Of a stretch of 40,108 bases of DNA, positions 30,701 through 39,603 are shown piece after piece. A program made the translations under genes and the position numbers. Origin of the DNA: Ruminococcus sp. (GTDB lineage: Bacteria > Bacillota > Clostridia > Oscillospirales > Ruminococcaceae); the NCBI GenBank assembly GCA_017620025.1, contig JAFZRF010000037.1, forward strand, positions 1 to 40,108, read 5' to 3'. Numbering within the stretch: the stretch's first letter is position 1; every line of letters starts with the position of its first letter. Under the pieces are notes generated by a model. The model saw nothing but the letters and a program-made list of their open reading frames with translations. It ran no database searches and had not been told where the DNA came from.

Positions 30701-32747
30701 AGAAAACGGAAGAAAGCTCATCGAGATCACCTCTGCGGACGAGAACCTTGACGGCATCTTCATAACCGGAAGGGGCGACGGAGGAATAGCCGGTGAGTAT
30801 ACAGCTGACGGCGCTCCTCTCGCAGAGCTCGCAGGAGTAAACAATGCGCTTGCTTCCCTCTTTGTAATATGCGCTGATCCCAACGCCACAGCAAGATCAG
30901 AGTCTCTTCTTTTAAACGTCATAACGGATTTCGCAGATGAGTATGAAAAGAATATCTACAATTCATACGATTTCTCAGATGTACTTCCTGCATACAGATA
31001 TCAGGACGAGGACGGAAGCGTTTCTGTTACCTACGATGTTACCGATCTCGAGGATTATATGGTAACAGCAGTTGACAAGGCTTTCAATACTGCCGAGATA
31101 ATGTCGGATGACCGTAATGCTGCACATCTCAGACAGGGATTATGGTGGGCAAAGAACGGCGGAGATGCTGACGTCTACTACAACTTCTGGGACAGCAATG
31201 AAGGAAATATCCGCTATCAGAACGGCGCTCCGGAGAAGGAGTTCAAGTTTGAGCAGAACGGCGATACCGTTGCCATGAAGCTAAAGACCGGCAGCTCCGA
31301 AGAGACACGCACCGGAAAGATCACATTCACAGACAAGAGCAATGCAGTCATCACCTGGGATGACGGTGTTACTGAGAATCTCTTCTACGCAAACCCTGAC
31401 GGTTTTGCCAATTTTGATTTCAGCACCACAAAGCAGATCGGAGAGATCGTTGCCGATTACCATAACAACAACAGCGACAGCAAGGCTGAATCAGCTGAGG
31501 TCACATACGATGAAGAAGGAATGGGTACAGTACGTCTCTTTGACAAGAGCGGCAGCCTGATCGCAGAGTACACCGGTTACGACAGATTTGAGAACACAGC
31601 AGTTGATCCCAGCGGCAAGACTGTAAAGTTTGAGTACATCAGAAGAGGCGTATACCGTGTATTCCAGGATCCTGCGCTCAGCGACAAGCATTACTATGTT
31701 CTGTTCACCGAGGACAACAGGGCTGTTGTCTGCTCGGCAGAGGACGGCTTGTTATGGGACTACACGGTTGACTATAACGGCAACGTGCTTACCGGCAACA
31801 AGGGTATGGACAGCGAGGTGTCCGTAAATGTCTCACACTTCTCCGTATCCGATCACACAGTGACTTTTGAAAACGGTGATGAATACTACATCTGCTACGA
31901 TCCGAACTTTACTGCCGAGGATTACAAGGTGTTCACCGTTTCTCAGCTTGAGGAAATGGCAGCAGATTACTGCGAGCGTTTGACAGGCGAGCGTCCCGGT
32001 CTCGGATCAGCATCATTTGTAGACGGCGGCAGTTACTTTATGTACTTCCTCGACGGAGAGACATTTACAATTGATCCTTTAGGTGCCGACGGTTTTGACA
32101 TTGACAAACAGGTAGTTGACCTTAAAGCCCTTCCCGAGATAAAAGACCTCTTTACTCCCGGACTCTGGAGCTGCATGACAGAGGATTCCCTGAAGTACTA
32201 CAGCTCAGACGGTAACGGCAATATCACTGTTATCGATCCCGAGGACGGCTCTGAGGAGACGATGAAGTATAACTGGATCGGAACAAAAGCAGTTGAACTC
32301 ACCTCAGGCGGCAAGACCGAGAGGGTCGTTGCATCAGCTGTGTCTGATACAGACATATTCCTCGTAAGAGACGATAACTCAGTTGAAACACTGAAGTATT
32401 CAGGTGAAGGAACGATAGACAGCATCGTATTCTATTCCGACAGGGAGCTTGCAGAAATGGCAGCAGCCGACCGTAGCGAAAAGACCGGAAAGGATGCTAA
32501 GGTATCAAAGACAGCAAGCGATGAATCCGGCACAGTGGTTATCACCTTCGATGACGGTTCAGAGTACATGATAAACCGCTTCTCAGGTATAGGTACAGAT
32601 GAAGAGGGCAACGAAGTCGATCTTCCGCAGACAGGAAACAACGATATCAGTACAGCCGCAGCTGCCGCAGGAGCCGGTATGCTGATAATGCTCGGAGCAG
32701 CTGTAATGTACGTTTCTGTGGCATTCCGCAGGAAAGAGGAGTGCTGA
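27783..32747 (+). CDS. Cell-wall-anchored subtilisin-like serine protease
   Basis: A 1654-residue S8 protease of the lactocepin/C5a-peptidase type. Signal peptide to about 32, inhibitor-like propeptide to about 150. The catalytic triad is visible: Asp176 (AVLDGEFDIDHD), His244 (HGTHVSGIAAG) and Ser575 (GTSMSSPYVAG). A protease-associated insert lies near 430-520 (GKIALVDRGGFTFSEKAYNA). Fn3-like beta domains follow, then a long Asp/Tyr-rich repetitive region with strands such as GNITVIDPEDGSEE. The C-terminus is a sortase signal: LPQTG (1614-1618), hydrophobic helix, RRKEE. It would be covalently attached to peptidoglycan and degrade extracellular protein or process surface peptides. No sortase gene is in the window. 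Confidence 0.92.
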   Translation: MKKLTRHLLSMTAAMAIGSSAVLSCGLPSALAAEAQEAEEAGKLVPVIIRLSGEAVLAGEGAAQLGTDYLDTPEATAKAEALRQTSSEAEAAIRSLYPELEVGYRFDLLMNGFSCELPKGLLDEARACPWVEDIEEIETVNIQRPDLYTAPELGEVSYFRETTGYFGEGEVIAVLDGEFDIDHDMFAPIDDKNNKLTKEDIIAAAGNLNVQVDPEQAYISSKLPYVIDYADDTPYESSDPKEFHGTHVSGIAAGNKISDADGNELSGIARDAQIIMMRVFGDVLVDEVQGTYQNAVKYDAALAALEDAATLRADVINMSFGSPEPDLDSISYKDTLKSLNNAGITIVAAAGNSSNNRIIEGTYLDMDAAVPDTQTVSEPSSFKEVLSVASANNSMRRDPCFKIEGLDDEIPFSVADDRILSEILDDGVYEYVYCGLGTPGDFEGKDLTGKIALVDRGGFTFSEKAYNAEQAGAVAMIVCDNIDEQSLIGMALDGVTLPSVFISLNNGIKMKEAESGKIRLDSTITVITPLDGGISGFSSFGPAEDLTLKPDIAGIGGSVTSAAKNNSLMQIEGTSMSSPYVAGCAAILDQYLRKNGMVLSGSAKTAFIKNLLMNSAVLFQNGDTYESPRRQGAGLVNLKNVLNDRVILTGEGGLAKVELKDKLTDKISFNVDIRNFSDQDVEFKEARLVLTAEDGAMIENDESGQISIIGSSNIGVTADLSSLLSTAAGETRTVTVSAQLSEADLAARSTSFPNGFFVEGYIILSGAENCCDVSIPVMGFCGDWTQAPIFHSGTKYLAPYQLFTTAGNGSFDASYSFAGVAEATARLIERLPEEDAEYVLANPFSIADYYDDEYFGDLMNCYSESTYLSPDGDGLSDRFGIVFSLLRSAHISGLRIYDSENNLVSESDAANVPAQKVVYSMSEEDLRSLPDGEYRGSFEGYIYYEGAENNPQAYDFPIVVDKKAPSLEVKPKEENGRKLIEITSADENLDGIFITGRGDGGIAGEYTADGAPLAELAGVNNALASLFVICADPNATARSESLLLNVITDFADEYEKNIYNSYDFSDVLPAYRYQDEDGSVSVTYDVTDLEDYMVTAVDKAFNTAEIMSDDRNAAHLRQGLWWAKNGGDADVYYNFWDSNEGNIRYQNGAPEKEFKFEQNGDTVAMKLKTGSSEETRTGKITFTDKSNAVITWDDGVTENLFYANPDGFANFDFSTTKQIGEIVADYHNNNSDSKAESAEVTYDEEGMGTVRLFDKSGSLIAEYTGYDRFENTAVDPSGKTVKFEYIRRGVYRVFQDPALSDKHYYVLFTEDNRAVVCSAEDGLLWDYTVDYNGNVLTGNKGMDSEVSVNVSHFSVSDHTVTFENGDEYYICYDPNFTAEDYKVFTVSQLEEMAADYCERLTGERPGLGSASFVDGGSYFMYFLDGETFTIDPLGADGFDIDKQVVDLKALPEIKDLFTPGLWSCMTEDSLKYYSSDGNGNITVIDPEDGSEETMKYNWIGTKAVELTSGGKTERVVASAVSDTDIFLVRDDNSVETLKYSGEGTIDSIVFYSDRELAEMAAADRSEKTGKDAKVSKTASDESGTVVITFDDGSEYMINRFSGIGTDEEGNEVDLPQTGNNDISTAAAAAGAGMLIMLGAAVMYVSVAFRRKEEC

Positions 32748-32831
32748 TACAAGCAGCGCTCCGGGAGTATATCGCTTCCGTTTATAAGCTGTTTATTCTG
32801 CGATCAGATAACATTATCAGGAGGTAAAAAT

Positions 32832-33662
32832 ATGGATTACGATCATAATGAAGCAATGGACAGGGCAGTTGCTACTTGTTGCATTGAAAAGATAAAAATG
32901 AATACGTACAAACCGTTTCTCAGTCTGAAGCTGACTGATACCGCCCCGAAGCTGTGCGAAAGCAAGGTCGGCGGACTTCCGTATATTCCTTCCGGCGGCG
33001 ATATCCCGTGCGATGAAAACGGCGGTGCGCTCAGAATGCTTGCACAGATCGACTGTTCGCAGCTTAAAGCATTGCCCGACTTTCCGGAAAGCGGTCTTCT
33101 CCAGTTCTGGATCGGACAGGATGTTAACTGGGGCTATGAAAAAAAGAAAGGATCACGTGTCATCTGGTATGACACCGTTGATCCCTCTGTTACAGAAGAG
33201 CAGGTGAAGGCCAAACTTGCTTCCGCTCCCCTACCGGCAGACTATGATGACTGTTTCCCTGTAAACGGAACATACGGTATCGAGTTTACTCCTTCATCAG
33301 ACTATATGGCTGCCTGCAACTCACATTTTGCGCCGATGTTTACCGAAATGTTCAATGCAGAAACTCCCGGAGAACCTATCGGGCATCCGGATGATCTCGG
33401 TGACGATATAGGTGAAATGATATGGGAGCAGCTTAAAAGCGAAGGCGACAAGATAGGCGGATATCCCGGTTTCACTCAGAACGATCCCAGAGAAGAGGAT
33501 GATGACCGCACCGTGCTTCTCCTCCAGCTTGACAGCATATCCGATGACGGAAAAACCAGAGTCATGTGGGGTGATCTCGGAATAGGTGTATTCCTTTGCA
33601 CTCCCGAGGAGCTGAAAGCACGGGATTTCTCGAATGTTCTGTATCACTGGGACTGCGGCTGA
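32832..33662 (+). CDS. DUF1963 (YwqG-like) protein
   Basis: A 276-residue soluble protein behind AGGAGG. The pattern KVGGLPYIPSGGDIPCDENG, LAQIDCSQL, FPESGLLQFWIG and, near the end, IGGYPGFTQNDPR and MWGDLGIGVFL matches the DUF1963/YwqG family, which has no established function and is often found near toxin or surface genes. It may share the subtilase transcript, as no terminator separates them, or have its own promoter in the 84-bp gap. Confidence 0.8.
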   Translation: MDYDHNEAMDRAVATCCIEKIKMNTYKPFLSLKLTDTAPKLCESKVGGLPYIPSGGDIPCDENGGALRMLAQIDCSQLKALPDFPESGLLQFWIGQDVNWGYEKKKGSRVIWYDTVDPSVTEEQVKAKLASAPLPADYDDCFPVNGTYGIEFTPSSDYMAACNSHFAPMFTEMFNAETPGEPIGHPDDLGDDIGEMIWEQLKSEGDKIGGYPGFTQNDPREEDDDRTVLLLQLDSISDDGKTRVMWGDLGIGVFLCTPEELKARDFSNVLYHWDCG

Positions 33663-33751
33663 GCTATGATAAAGTGTCTCGGCATACTTCCCGGAATAAC
33701 GCCGCAGCACTGCAGTTTGTGCATATGGTAAGTATTTAAGACGATAAAACG

Positions 33752-33780
33752 AAGCCTGCTCCCGATGGAGCAGGCTTTAA
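33752..33780. terminator. Bidirectional terminator between the DUF1963 and TetR genes
   Basis: AAGCCTGCTCC (33752-33762) and GGAGCAGGCTT (33767-33777), an 11-bp stem around CGAT, with a short T-run. Confidence 0.85.
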
Positions 33781-33820
33781 TCTTTCTATATCGCCGCACT
33801 TCTGTAATACTCCTGTTTCC

Positions 33821-34426
33821 TTACCCCCTGTGCTGCTGTATCATAGTCCTTATAGTCTGGTAGAGATACGGCTTCAGCGTCTCTATTGTACAAGGATCGC
33901 TGTAGAGTATGGCTGAATAGCATGATGAAGATACAAGCTCTATTATCATGTACAGCATTATCTCCGGATCCCTCAGATCAGACGGCGCTTCCTTCAGCAT
34001 TGAGTTGTATACATCATGAAAGTTCACATCCTCCTCAGAAGCCGGAGACGTCAGTGCTGATTTGAATATGCCCCAGCTCAGATTCTTGGATATGAACGTG
34101 AGAAGAGATTTGTCATTATCCAGCTGATCTATGATATTATCAACGATCTTTATCAGCTTGTCCTCAAAGCTGAGAGTGTCTATCTCTGGTGAGAGCTGCT
34201 CCAGTGCAGATCTGAAAAGCTGACTCGACTTATGTGCGATAAGCTTGTTGCGTATATCATACTTATCCTTGAAATACAGGTAGAAAGTACCTTTTGCCAC
34301 GCCTGCCTTGTTTACTATGTCTGATATGGAGGTCTTGCTGAATCCCTTGGTAGTAAAGAACTCAAATGCAGTCATCAGGAGCGAAGACTCCTTCTTCTGC
34401 TTATTCAGGTCGACTTTCCCCATCAT
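33821..34426 (-). CDS. TetR-family transcriptional regulator
   Basis: A 201-residue repressor. The N-terminal helix-turn-helix lies at about 18-60 (FFTTKGFSKTSISDIVNKAG, then VAKGTFYLYFKDKYDIRNKL), with an all-helical ligand domain after it. Two adjacent ATG codons (34426, 34423) follow AGGAGTGAT; the second has the better spacing. Divergent from the MMPL transporter gene, with three TGAC-N5-GTCA palindromes in between, so it most likely represses the transporter and itself and is released by a small lipophilic ligand. Confidence 0.92.
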   Translation of the reverse strand: MMGKVDLNKQKKESSLLMTAFEFFTTKGFSKTSISDIVNKAGVAKGTFYLYFKDKYDIRNKLIAHKSSQLFRSALEQLSPEIDTLSFEDKLIKIVDNIIDQLDNDKSLLTFISKNLSWGIFKSALTSPASEEDVNFHDVYNSMLKEAPSDLRDPEIMLYMIIELVSSSCYSAILYSDPCTIETLKPYLYQTIRTMIQQHRG

Positions 34427-34488
34427 ATCACTCCTTTTGGCAGATCATTCATATTATACATCTGAATAGATCATCTTGTTTTATAAAT

Positions 34489-34517
34489 ATTATACTTCAT
34501 AACCAAAGAAGTGTCAA
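34489..34517 (-). promoter_or_regulatory. Promoter of the TetR gene
   Basis: Minus strand TTGACA (34512-34517), 17-bp spacer, TATAAT (34489-34494): perfect boxes, about 65 bases before the start codon. Confidence 0.8.
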
Positions 34518-34528
34518 GCTTGTTAAAT

Positions 34529-34541
34529 TGACTATCGGTCA
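34529..34541. promoter_or_regulatory. TetR operator palindrome O1
   Basis: TGAC-TATCG-GTCA, 11 bases upstream of the TetR gene's -35 box. Confidence 0.65.
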
Positions 34542-34581
34542 CTAATTTCGCGCCGCAAAACTGTGCAGTTGAACAAAAATG

Positions 34582-34594
34582 TGACTTATAGTCA
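34582..34594. promoter_or_regulatory. TetR operator palindrome O2
   Basis: TGAC-TTATA-GTCA, between the two divergent promoters, 53 bp from O1. Confidence 0.65.
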
Positions 34595-34614
34595 TTTTTT
34601 TCTCAGCTCAGATA

Positions 34615-34643
34615 TTGACTGTTGGTCATAATTGTAATATACT
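34615..34643 (+). promoter_or_regulatory. Promoter of the MMPL transporter operon
   Basis: TTGACT (34615-34620), 17-bp spacer, TATACT (34638-34643). It shares bases with operator O3. Confidence 0.65.
34616..34628. promoter_or_regulatory. TetR operator palindrome O3
   Basis: TGAC-TGTTG-GTCA, overlapping the -35 box of the transporter promoter, where a bound repressor would block polymerase. Confidence 0.7.
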
Positions 34644-34773
34644 ATGCATAAGGGATCAATCTTCCCCCTATTTTCATGGCAGGTTTCCGCAGTCCTCCTT
34701 CTGTCCCCCATAATGAAGACTGTTGAATTAATCCGGCTGCGGAAATCTGTACTATACGGAAAGGATGAGACTT

Positions 34774-36879
34774 ATGCTCAGATTCGGCGAATTTATCACC
34801 AAACACCGGTCACTCATACTCATAATCGGTATTCTGATGCTGATACCCTCAGCTGTCGGCTATATGAATACAAGAGTAAACTATGATATACTCTCCTACC
34901 TGCCAAAGGATATTGACACTATGGCCGGTCAGGACATACTGAAGGAGGAGTTCGGACAGGGCGGCTTCTCGTTTGTAATGGTTGAGGGAATGTCAGAAAA
35001 GGAAATAGCCGAGACTGCGGATAAACTCTCTGCGGTTGATCATGTTTCCGATGTTGTATGCTATGAGACCCTCACAGACCTGAATCTGCCGAAGGAAGTG
35101 CTTCCTGAAAAGGTGTCCAGCTTCTTCAGCAAGGACGACACCACTCTCATGGCAGTGTTCTTCGATGATACGACTTCAGCTGATACCACGCTTGAAGCTG
35201 TTGATGAAATGCGCCGTATCACCTCGGAACAGTGCTTCATAAGCGGAATGTCTGCTATCACCGATGACATGAAGCATCTCTCGGACAGCGAATCCGTTAT
35301 ATACGCCGTTATCGCTGTCATACTCACAAGCATAGTACTTGTGCTTACAATGGACTCCTTCCTGATACCGGTATTCTTCATGCTCAGTATAGGAATGGCC
35401 ATTATATGGAACCTCGGCAGCAATTTCGTTATGGGTGAGATCTCCTTCATAACGCAGGCTCTGGCACTTGTACTCCAGCTCGGCGTTACTATGGACTACT
35501 CGATTTTCCTCTGGCACAGCTACAAGGAACAGCAGGAACACTACACCGACAGGAACGAGGCTATGGCTCACGCAATAGCACAGACCGTCACATCAGTAGT
35601 CAGCAGTTCTTTCACAACAGTAGCCGGATTCCTTGCAATGTGCTTCATGACCTTCACCCTCGGTCTTGATCTCGGAATAGTCATGGCAAAGGGCGTTATA
35701 TGCGGCGTTATCGCCTGCGTTACAGTCCTCCCGGCAATGATACTCATATTCGACAAGGCTATAAGGAAGACCTCACACAGGGAGTTCCTGCCTGACCTTT
35801 CAAAAATAGCCTCATTCATCACAAGTCATTCCGGTCTGTTCATCACAGCAGCTCTTGTACTGCTCATACCGGCAGTATACGGCTACAATCACTACAGCGT
35901 ATACTACAAGCTGGACAGCACCCTTCCCGCAGACCTTGAAAGTGTGATCGCCAATACAAAGCTGGCGGAAGAATACAACATGAACAGCACACATATCCTC
36001 ATGGTAAACAGCTCTATGGATCCAAAGGAAGCCAATGCGATGCTGAAGGAAATGAAGAAGGTGGACGGAGTTCAGTTCACCATGGGCTTCAATTCACTGG
36101 TAGGTCCGGCGATACCAGAGGAGGTAGTACCTGACTCCGTAAAGAGCGTACTCAAGGGCGACAAGTGGCAGCTGATGCTCATAGGCTCTGAGTATGAGGT
36201 GGCCTCCGATGCAGTCAACGGACAGGTAAAGGAGCTGCAGAGCATAGTAAAGAAATACGATCCTGACGGTATGCTGATAGGAGAAGCTCCGGCAACAAAG
36301 GATCTTATAGATATAACCGCCCGTGATTTCAAAACAGTAAGTCTGCTTTCCATAGCAGCCATCTTCCTCATAATCGCATTCACATTCAGATCAGGTTCTC
36401 TTCCTGTCATACTTGTAGCAGTCATAGAGCTTGCGATAATGATCAATCTCGGCATAGCCTGCTATACTGATACACAGCTGCCGTTCATCGCATCTGTGGT
36501 CATCGGCACGATACAGCTTGGTGCCACGGTTGACTATGCGATACTCATGACAACACGCTACCGCTCAGAAAGAGCAGCCGGCAGGGACAAGCAGGAAGCT
36601 GTAAATACTGCACTGGGCACATCAATAAAGTCGGTATTCACATCGGCTCTCGGCTTTTTCGCAGCTACAGTAGGCGTTGCAGCCTATTCAAAGATAGGCA
36701 TGATCTCTTCACTGTGCGTGCTGCTCAGCCGAGGAGCTGTCATATCCATGATAGTCGTCATCGGTGTGCTGCCATCGATGTTCATGCTGTTTGACGGTAT
36801 AATATGCCGCACAAGCGCAGGCTTCGGCCATCACAGCGATGATAAACCGGAACGTATACATTTCAGATTTGCTCATTGA
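34774..36879 (+). CDS. MMPL/RND-family membrane transporter
   Basis: A 701-residue transporter. ATG 34774 (MLRFGEFITKHRSLI) is placed correctly after AAAGGATGAG; the ATG at 34765 lies inside that ribosome site. Two similar halves: TM1 at about 10-29, outer domain to about 170, five helices to about 325; then TM7 near 350, outer domain, five helices to about 685. Motifs such as LQLGVTMDYSIFLWHSYKE and IQLGATVDYAILMTTRYR (the GxTxDY signature) occur once per half, typical of MMPL proteins that export lipids or lipophilic drugs using proton flow. Followed 27 bp later by the xxxLxxG-repeat protein, its probable partner. Confidence 0.92.
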   Translation: MLRFGEFITKHRSLILIIGILMLIPSAVGYMNTRVNYDILSYLPKDIDTMAGQDILKEEFGQGGFSFVMVEGMSEKEIAETADKLSAVDHVSDVVCYETLTDLNLPKEVLPEKVSSFFSKDDTTLMAVFFDDTTSADTTLEAVDEMRRITSEQCFISGMSAITDDMKHLSDSESVIYAVIAVILTSIVLVLTMDSFLIPVFFMLSIGMAIIWNLGSNFVMGEISFITQALALVLQLGVTMDYSIFLWHSYKEQQEHYTDRNEAMAHAIAQTVTSVVSSSFTTVAGFLAMCFMTFTLGLDLGIVMAKGVICGVIACVTVLPAMILIFDKAIRKTSHREFLPDLSKIASFITSHSGLFITAALVLLIPAVYGYNHYSVYYKLDSTLPADLESVIANTKLAEEYNMNSTHILMVNSSMDPKEANAMLKEMKKVDGVQFTMGFNSLVGPAIPEEVVPDSVKSVLKGDKWQLMLIGSEYEVASDAVNGQVKELQSIVKKYDPDGMLIGEAPATKDLIDITARDFKTVSLLSIAAIFLIIAFTFRSGSLPVILVAVIELAIMINLGIACYTDTQLPFIASVVIGTIQLGATVDYAILMTTRYRSERAAGRDKQEAVNTALGTSIKSVFTSALGFFAATVGVAAYSKIGMISSLCVLLSRGAVISMIVVIGVLPSMFMLFDGIICRTSAGFGHHSDDKPERIHFRFAH

Positions 36880-36906
36880 CGAAAATGACGAAAGGAAGTA
36901 ATCTGT

Positions 36907-39540
36907 ATGAAAAACTATAAAAGAGTGATCGCAGGCGTAATGGCAGTTGCAGTATCAGTTGCCGCAACAGGTTCTGTCGCATACGCAAAGGCAAACAGCA
37001 GTCAGAAGGCTGAAACTGCTGAAACCCAGCAGAAGGATGAGGACAAGAAGATCGAACGTGCAGCTTCGGATAAGGCTGCATTCAAGGACGAGACGGTATA
37101 CGTACTCTGCAAAAATGATTCTTCCGTAAAAAAGGTAGTAGTAAGCGACTGGCTGAAAAATGCTCCGGCGCTGAAAAGCCTGAACGATGTATCGTCGCTG
37201 GCAGAGATAGTCAATGTCAAGGGCGATGAAGTCTACAGCAAGTCGGGAGAAGAACTGGACTGGGACGCTATGGGCGATGATATTTACTACAAAGGCAGCT
37301 CCGACCGTCCTCTTCCTGTAAGCGTAAAGATAAGCTACTTCCTTGACGGTGCTCCCATTTCACCTGAGGCTCTGAAGGGCAGGAGCGGTCATGTGACGAT
37401 ACGCTGGGACTACACAAACAACGAAAAGACCGCAAAGGAAATAAACGGCAAGGTGCGTGAGATATACGTACCGTTCCTTGCAGCAAGTGCAGCTGTCCTC
37501 GATACAGGCAGATTCACAAACGCAGAGGTCACCAACGGCAGGATAATCTCAGACGGTGAACGTCTGATCGCTGTGGGAGCAGCGTTCCCCGGGCTCTCCG
37601 AAAGCCTTGATCTCGATGATATAGATATGATGAAGATAGAGCTTCCGGAGTACTTTGAGCTCAGCGCTGACGTTACTGATTTTGAAATGGATACATCCGT
37701 GACTGTTGTATCGAACGAGATATTCTCCCAGATGGACATCGGAGACAGCTTCGACCTTGACGAGCTTCAAAGCAAGATCAAAGAACTCACCGACGGAGCA
37801 GATGCACTCAGGGATGGCACCTCTGAGCTGTACGACGGTATGAAGGAGCTTTCCGGAAAGACCGGCGAACTGACAGACGGCATAGATAAGCTGTACAACG
37901 GCTCCGATGCCCTGAATGCCGGTGCAAAGAAACTATCCGAGGGCTCCGCGGCACTTGCGGCAGGAGCAAAGACTCTCTCTGACGGTGCCGGTCAGCTCAA
38001 GGGCGGCATACAGTCCGCAAAGGAAGGCTCACAGCAGATAACAGACGGAACAGCAAAGCTCGTTCCCGGCTCGGAGGCACTTGCAGAGGGCGCAAAGCAG
38101 ATAGACGAGGGGGCAGCTTCACTTTCCTCAGGTATAGACGCAGCAAAGTCAGGCTCTGACGAACTGGTAAGCGGTTTCACTAAAGTAAGTGACGGAGCTG
38201 CTGCACTGAAAAACGGTGCAGAGCAGCTGACAAGCGGCATCGGAACTCTTTCCGACGGCAGCAGCAAGCTCACAGAGGGCGCAGCACAGTTCTCCGGCGG
38301 CATGGGACAGCTCTCGGCAGGCGCAGAGGAGCTCAGCACATCAGCCGGACAGCTCTCAACCGGCATAAGCTCTGCAAGATCCGGAGCAGAATCACTTGAC
38401 ACGGGTATAGCATCAGCGAAAAACGGTGCAGATCAGCTTTCAGCCGGAGCAGCCCAGATGCAGTCAGGCGCAGGACAGCTCTCAGCAGGTATGGATTCAG
38501 CTGCAGGCAGCCTTGACGTTACAATAGCCGCCAACGAACAGGCTCTTGCCGCTCTGAACGGGCTGTATCAGCAGTCTCCGTCAGAGGAGCTTGCCGCAGC
38601 TGTCGCCACTCTTCAGCAGACCATCGAAGGTCAGAAGCAGTTATCCGCAGCGCTAAAAGCAGGCGGACAGCTTCATGACGGTGCCGCTGCACTGGAAACC
38701 GGCGCACAGCAGCTCACCGGCGGACTTGCTCAGCTCTCAGAAGGACTTGAGTCCGCACAGAACGGCTCAGCACAGCTTTCACAGGGACTCACGGTCATCG
38801 ACAACGGCGGAAAGGAACTCGCTGCCGGAGCCGAAAAGCTTTCCGGTTCTTCTGCTGAGCTTGCAGAATACGCACAGTCACTGTCTGCCGGCGCTGCAGA
38901 GCTCAACAACGGCATCGGTCAGCTCGCACAGGGCAGCACAGGTCTTATCGGCGGACTGGATCAGCTGACAGGAGGCATATCACAGCTTTCTGACGGCAAT
39001 ACAGCACTGAACGGAGGTCTGGCAAAGCTCTCCGGCGGAGCTACTCAGCTTTGCAGCGGTACAGGTCAGCTCTATACCGGAGCTCTCACCTTCACAGAGG
39101 GAATGCATCAGCTCAACAGCGGCGCCGGCTCACTTAACAACGGTCTGGAACAGCTTCTTACCGGCGGAACAAAGCTCTCCGGCGGAGCTGATACACTGTA
39201 CAGTTCCATAATGCAGGTAAGCAGAGGCGCAGGAAGTCTCAGCAGCGGTGCAAATGATCTGTTCGGCGGTATCGGCACACTGAGAAACGGCATACCGAAG
39301 CTTACGGACGGTATATCACAGCTTGAGACCGGCGCAAAAGAGCTTAACGAAGGAATGATAAAGTTCAGCGATGACGGCATAGGCAGAATATCCGGAGCAG
39401 TTGATGAAATGCTGCCCGACCTGAAGGACAGAATGATCGCTGTACGTGAAGCATCAAAGGATTATGACACCTACTCCGGCAAGTCCGAAGATATGGACGG
39501 AAGCGTAAAGTTCATATATATGTTTGACGGAATCAGCTGA
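36907..39540 (+). CDS. Secreted xxxLxxG heptad-repeat protein
   Basis: An 877-residue protein behind GGAAG. Signal peptide at 1-27 (VMAVAVSVAATGSVAYA). A globular N-terminal domain to about 280 (SVKISYFLDGAPISPEALKG). About 75 heptads with Leu and Gly at fixed positions (LSDGAGQLKGG, LTSGIGTLSDG and so on) fill roughly 290-830, broken once near 540-580 by an Ala/Gln helix. This xxxLxxG repeat is known from YhgE/Pip-type proteins, but the ABC-2-like membrane helices of those proteins are missing, so this chain should be free or held by the MMPL partner. The repeats could form a long fibre spanning the wall. The same operon structure (TetR, MMPL, repeat protein) suggests an envelope export channel. 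Confidence 0.82.
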   Translation: MKNYKRVIAGVMAVAVSVAATGSVAYAKANSSQKAETAETQQKDEDKKIERAASDKAAFKDETVYVLCKNDSSVKKVVVSDWLKNAPALKSLNDVSSLAEIVNVKGDEVYSKSGEELDWDAMGDDIYYKGSSDRPLPVSVKISYFLDGAPISPEALKGRSGHVTIRWDYTNNEKTAKEINGKVREIYVPFLAASAAVLDTGRFTNAEVTNGRIISDGERLIAVGAAFPGLSESLDLDDIDMMKIELPEYFELSADVTDFEMDTSVTVVSNEIFSQMDIGDSFDLDELQSKIKELTDGADALRDGTSELYDGMKELSGKTGELTDGIDKLYNGSDALNAGAKKLSEGSAALAAGAKTLSDGAGQLKGGIQSAKEGSQQITDGTAKLVPGSEALAEGAKQIDEGAASLSSGIDAAKSGSDELVSGFTKVSDGAAALKNGAEQLTSGIGTLSDGSSKLTEGAAQFSGGMGQLSAGAEELSTSAGQLSTGISSARSGAESLDTGIASAKNGADQLSAGAAQMQSGAGQLSAGMDSAAGSLDVTIAANEQALAALNGLYQQSPSEELAAAVATLQQTIEGQKQLSAALKAGGQLHDGAAALETGAQQLTGGLAQLSEGLESAQNGSAQLSQGLTVIDNGGKELAAGAEKLSGSSAELAEYAQSLSAGAAELNNGIGQLAQGSTGLIGGLDQLTGGISQLSDGNTALNGGLAKLSGGATQLCSGTGQLYTGALTFTEGMHQLNSGAGSLNNGLEQLLTGGTKLSGGADTLYSSIMQVSRGAGSLSSGANDLFGGIGTLRNGIPKLTDGISQLETGAKELNEGMIKFSDDGIGRISGAVDEMLPDLKDRMIAVREASKDYDTYSGKSEDMDGSVKFIYMFDGIS

Positions 39541-39548
39541 TAATACGA

Positions 39549-39591
39549 AAAAGCGCATATGCCCGATTGACCGGAGCATATGCGCTTTTCT
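39549..39591. terminator. Bidirectional terminator between the repeat-protein and GH9 genes
   Basis: AAAAGCGCATATGC (39549-39562) and GCATATGCGCTTTT (39576-39589), a perfect 14-bp stem with T-rich ends on both strands. Confidence 0.88.
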
Positions 39592-39603
39592 TTTAAGTGT
39601 ATA

